64,000 bases of DNA from Sporosarcina ureae. Lineage in GTDB: Bacteria; Bacillota; Bacilli; Bacillales_A; Planococcaceae. The stretch spans positions 1-64,000 of the forward strand of contig NZ_CP015207.1 in NCBI RefSeq assembly GCF_002101375.1, written 5' to 3'. Both the position numbers and the translations under genes were made by a program. Below, piece after piece: positions 61,568-64,000 of this stretch (its first letter is position 1; each line of letters starts with the position of its first letter). The notes under the pieces are model-generated. The model had not been told where the DNA came from, made no database searches, and worked only from the letters and a program-made list of their open reading frames with translations.

Positions 61568-61597
61568 AAAGGAAGTCCATGTGGCTTCCTTTTTTAC
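61568..61597 (+). terminator. Terminator of the spoIIIA operon
   Basis: AAAGGAAG-TC / GG-CTTCCTTT arms, CATGT loop, T6. The remaining gap to accB (61598-61840) is A/T-rich and should hold the accB promoter; I could not place it surely. Confidence 0.8.
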
Positions 61598-61840
61598 ATA
61601 GAAAAACTAAACTTTTGAAATAGGTGCAGCGTGTAATGTGAATTTCACGCTTATAGGTAAACCTATTAAAGGTATGGGATAACACATCGTCGTTTTTTCA
61701 AATAAATTGTCACAAAATTTGCAACTAGTGGGCATTTTTCAAGAATAATAGAATAATTTGTGTCTTTGCTATTCCATATTTACTGTAAAACGACTATCAT
61801 AGTATACGATAGCAAGAAAATTTAGTTAGGAGAATCAGAT

Positions 61841-62344
61841 ATGTTGAAAATCCAAGAAATCCGAGAAATTATTAAGCTTATCGATCAATCATCCATCCAG
61901 AAGTTCTCATTAGAATCAGATGGAGGGAAGATTAAACTAGAGAAAAATGGTGGACAAGCCGTGACAACGGTTACAGAAGCACCGCAAACACCACAAGCAG
62001 CGCCGGCTCCAGTCCAAGCTCCAGTAGCGCCTGTTGCGGTAACACCAGCACCAGCACCAGAAGCACAAGCAGCGCCAGTAGCTGAAGTAGCAACTGACGA
62101 AACACTACACAAAATCACTTCCCCTATGGTTGGGACATACTATCAGGCTTCGTCGCCAGACGCAGAAGCGTACGTTAAAACTGGTGATAAAGTAACGGCT
62201 GAATCCATCGTTTGTATCGTAGAAGCAATGAAATTATTCAACGAAATTGAATCAGAAGTAAATGGTGAAATCGTTGAAATCTTAGTGCAAGACGGTCAAC
62301 TTGTGGAATACGGACAGCCTTTATTCCTTGTTAGAGAAAACTAA
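61841..62344 (+). CDS. accB: Biotin carboxyl carrier protein of acetyl-CoA carboxylase
   Basis: Carries the carboxybiotin arm for malonyl-CoA synthesis. 167 residues: a helical N-terminus (about 1-35), an Ala/Pro-rich flexible linker (about 48-85), and the biotinyl domain with the modified lysine in [14 protein letters not shown] near 133 and [15 protein letters not shown] near 91. TTAGGAG precedes the ATG. Forms an operon with accC 13 bases on. Confidence 0.96.
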   Translation: MLKIQEIREIIKLIDQSSIQKFSLESDGGKIKLEKNGGQAVTTVTEAPQTPQAAPAPVQAPVAPVAVTPAPAPEAQAAPVAEVATDETLHKITSPMVGTYYQASSPDAEAYVKTGDKVTAESIVCIVEAMKLFNEIESEVNGEIVEILVQDGQLVEYGQPLFLVREN

Positions 62345-62357
62345 GGGGGAGTAACCA

Positions 62358-63704
62358 ATGAAAAAAGTATTAATTGCAAACCGTGGAGAAATTGCTGTGC
62401 GCATTATTCGTGCATGCAAAGAAATGGGTATTAAAACAGTAGCGGTCTATTCTGAAGCAGATGCAGAGGCGTTACATGTGCAACTAGCAGATGAATCAGT
62501 TTGCATCGGTCCACGTCTATCGACAGACAGTTATTTGAACTTCTCAAACGTCATCAGTGCCGCGAAAGCAACTGACTGTGACGGGATCCATCCTGGTTAT
62601 GGTTTCCTTGCAGAGAACGCGAGCTTCGCTGAACTTTGTGAAGAAGTAAATATCGAATTCATCGGACCCACAGCGGCGGCTATTTCTAAAATGGGTACAA
62701 AAGATGTTGCGCGTAATACAATGGCATCTGCAGGAGTTCCAATCGTTCCTGGTTCTGACGGCATTGTGGATGACGCAGATCATGCACTCGAAATTGCAAA
62801 AGAACTTGGGTTCCCGGTTATCATCAAAGCAACAGCTGGTGGTGGCGGTAAAGGAATTCGTGTAGCACGTGATGAAGATGAGCTAGTAAAAGGTGTTAAA
62901 ATCACACAAAAAGAAGCTGCTGCGGCATTCGGTAACCCGGGCGTGTATATTGAGAAGTATATCGAAGTATTCCGTCACGTAGAAGTTCAAGTGCTAGCGG
63001 ATAAATACGGTAACACGGTTCACTTAGGTGAGCGTGATTGTTCTATTCAACGCCGTATGCAAAAACTGGTTGAGGAAGCTCCATCTCCTGCATTGACTCC
63101 TGAACTTCGCGCAGAAATGGGTGAAGCGGCTGTAAAAGCAGCTCAAGCGTGTAACTATCGCGGTGCAGGTACTGTAGAATTTATTTTTGATCATATCAAT
63201 CAAAAATTCTATTTCATGGAAATGAATACACGAATTCAAGTTGAACACCCTGTAACAGAAATGATCACAGGAATTGACTTGATTCAACAACAGCTAAAAG
63301 TAGCTGCAGGCGAAGAATTAGCGTTTAAACAAGAGGATATTCAGTTCAATGGTTGGTCTATTGAATGTCGGATCAATGCAGAAAATCCTGAAAAGAATTT
63401 CATGCCTTCACCCGGTAAAGTAACTATGTATCTACCACCAGGCGGCTTTGGTGTACGTGTTGACTCAGCAGTGTACCCAGGCTATACGATTCCACCGTTT
63501 TACGATTCGATGGTCGCAAAGCTGATCGTTCATGCGGATACGCGTGAGCAAGCGGTCGCTCGGATGAAACGTGCATTAGACGAGTTCGTAGTCGAAGGTG
63601 TCCATACGACGATTCCTTTCCACGCGAACTTAATGAATGACGAAATATTCCAGTCTGGAGATTTTGATACAAAGTTCTTAGAAAAGTACGACGTCATGAA
63701 ATAA
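62358..63704 (+). CDS. accC: Biotin carboxylase subunit of acetyl-CoA carboxylase
   Basis: Carboxylates biotin on AccB with ATP and bicarbonate. 448 residues, the standard size: ATP-grasp fold with [16 protein letters not shown] at the start, [17 protein letters not shown] near 75, the glycine-rich [14 protein letters not shown] near 155, [20 protein letters not shown] near 226, and [16 protein letters not shown] near 287. AAGGGGGAG precedes the ATG. Followed at 16 bases by yqhY. Confidence 0.97.
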   Translation: MKKVLIANRGEIAVRIIRACKEMGIKTVAVYSEADAEALHVQLADESVCIGPRLSTDSYLNFSNVISAAKATDCDGIHPGYGFLAENASFAELCEEVNIEFIGPTAAAISKMGTKDVARNTMASAGVPIVPGSDGIVDDADHALEIAKELGFPVIIKATAGGGGKGIRVARDEDELVKGVKITQKEAAAAFGNPGVYIEKYIEVFRHVEVQVLADKYGNTVHLGERDCSIQRRMQKLVEEAPSPALTPELRAEMGEAAVKAAQACNYRGAGTVEFIFDHINQKFYFMEMNTRIQVEHPVTEMITGIDLIQQQLKVAAGEELAFKQEDIQFNGWSIECRINAENPEKNFMPSPGKVTMYLPPGGFGVRVDSAVYPGYTIPPFYDSMVAKLIVHADTREQAVARMKRALDEFVVEGVHTTIPFHANLMNDEIFQSGDFDTKFLEKYDVMK

Positions 63705-63720
63705 TTGGAGGAGAAGTGTA

Positions 63721-64000
63721 ATGGCTGATAAAACAAATGCATCGTTTGTCGGAATGACACCGTCTGGAGATGTCGCACTCGGACGAGTTCAACTGGCACC
63801 TGAAGTACTCGAAGTCATCATTGGTATCGCCACGTCAGAAGTACACGGAGTGATTGCTACCCAAGGGAACTTCGCATCAGGTGTTGCGGAGAAATTGGGA
63901 AAAGTGATGTACGGAAAAGGTGTAAAAACCGAATGGGCAGACGAAGGATTGAAAATCGATGTGTATTGCATTATCGAGTATGGCCATTCCATTCCTACGA
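63721..64000 (+). CDS. yqhY: Asp23/Gls24-family protein YqhY (partial, runs off the window)
   Basis: First 93 residues of an Asp23-family protein: APEVLEVIIGIATSEVHGVI and GVKTEWADEGLKIDVYCIIE are typical. In B. subtilis YqhY lies in an operon with accB-accC and is tied to regulation of acetyl-CoA carboxylase activity; the same accBC-yqhY order is seen here. TGGAGGAG precedes the ATG. The C-terminus lies beyond the window. Confidence 0.92.
   Translation, partial: MADKTNASFVGMTPSGDVALGRVQLAPEVLEVIIGIATSEVHGVIATQGNFASGVAEKLGKVMYGKGVKTEWADEGLKIDVYCIIEYGHSIPT

Noticed and set aside
61970..62100. Repeat-like GCACCAGC/CAGCGCCAG sequence in accB
   Set aside because: Coding for the Ala/Pro-rich linker of the biotin carrier protein; not an independent repeat.
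1..64000. CRISPR arrays, tRNA/rRNA genes, insertion sequences or prophage genes
   Set aside because: Looked for across the window; no regularly spaced identical repeats of 25-40 bases, no tRNA cloverleaf and no transposase or integrase were seen.

Overview
This window is chromosomal DNA from a low-GC, endospore-forming, competence-gene-bearing member of the Bacillales. It probably belongs to the Planococcaceae and looks Sporosarcina-like. That placement is inferred from protein resemblance and gene order and was not tested by a search. The backbone follows the Bacillus subtilis order from memory: rpoD, cccA, trmK, yqfO, ispH, yqfQ, cshB, nfo, zur, ispG, sodA, pbpA, yqgN, yqgQ, an LTA synthase, yqgU, yqgX, yqgY, comG, gcv, yqhL, lipM, yqhQ, aroQ, yqhT, efp, spoIIIA, accBC, yqhY.

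Layout. Bases 1-9.6 kb hold the major sigma factor, an acyl-CoA dehydrogenase, cytochrome c550, tRNA and isoprenoid genes, an RNA helicase and endonuclease IV. Bases 9.6-12 kb are a zinc uptake operon (znuC-znuB-zur) behind a clear promoter and a Fur-family operator, followed by seven GCTC motifs phased at 21 nt. Bases 12-26.6 kb carry ispG, small membrane and LysM genes, a Na/Pi transporter, sodA, a class B PBP, rpmG, folate and lipoteichoic acid genes, and a metallo-beta-lactamase-fold hydrolase. Bases 26.7-31.1 kb are the seven-gene comG competence pseudopilus operon behind a two-box ComK site, with aroK attached. Bases 31.2-35.5 kb are a tandem glycine riboswitch and gcvT-gcvPA-gcvPB.

Bases 35.5-48.9 kb are an accessory block absent from this place in B. 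subtilis. It holds a possible small RNA or attenuator before an unrecognised gene; a LacI regulator, a HisD/HpsN-like dehydrogenase and a GntP permease with a perfect palindromic operator; a large catalase; a preQ1-riboswitch-led queC-transporter-queF operon; two small genes; a 54-residue Spo0E-like gene; and a YjoB-like AAA ATPase. The backbone resumes with a rhodanese-like protein, lipM, a B12-dependent ribonucleotide reductase behind an NrdR box, CstA, yqhQ, yqhR, aroQ, yqhT and efp.

The most unusual locus is spoIIIA (58.8-61.6 kb). It lacks spoIIIAA and spoIIIAB, starts directly at spoIIIAC behind a SigE-like promoter, and encodes a 55-residue SpoIIIAF without a soluble domain and shortened SpoIIIAE and SpoIIIAG. 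It looks like a streamlined but intact operon and not random decay. The window ends inside yqhY after accB-accC. I saw no tRNA, rRNA, CRISPR array, insertion sequence or prophage.
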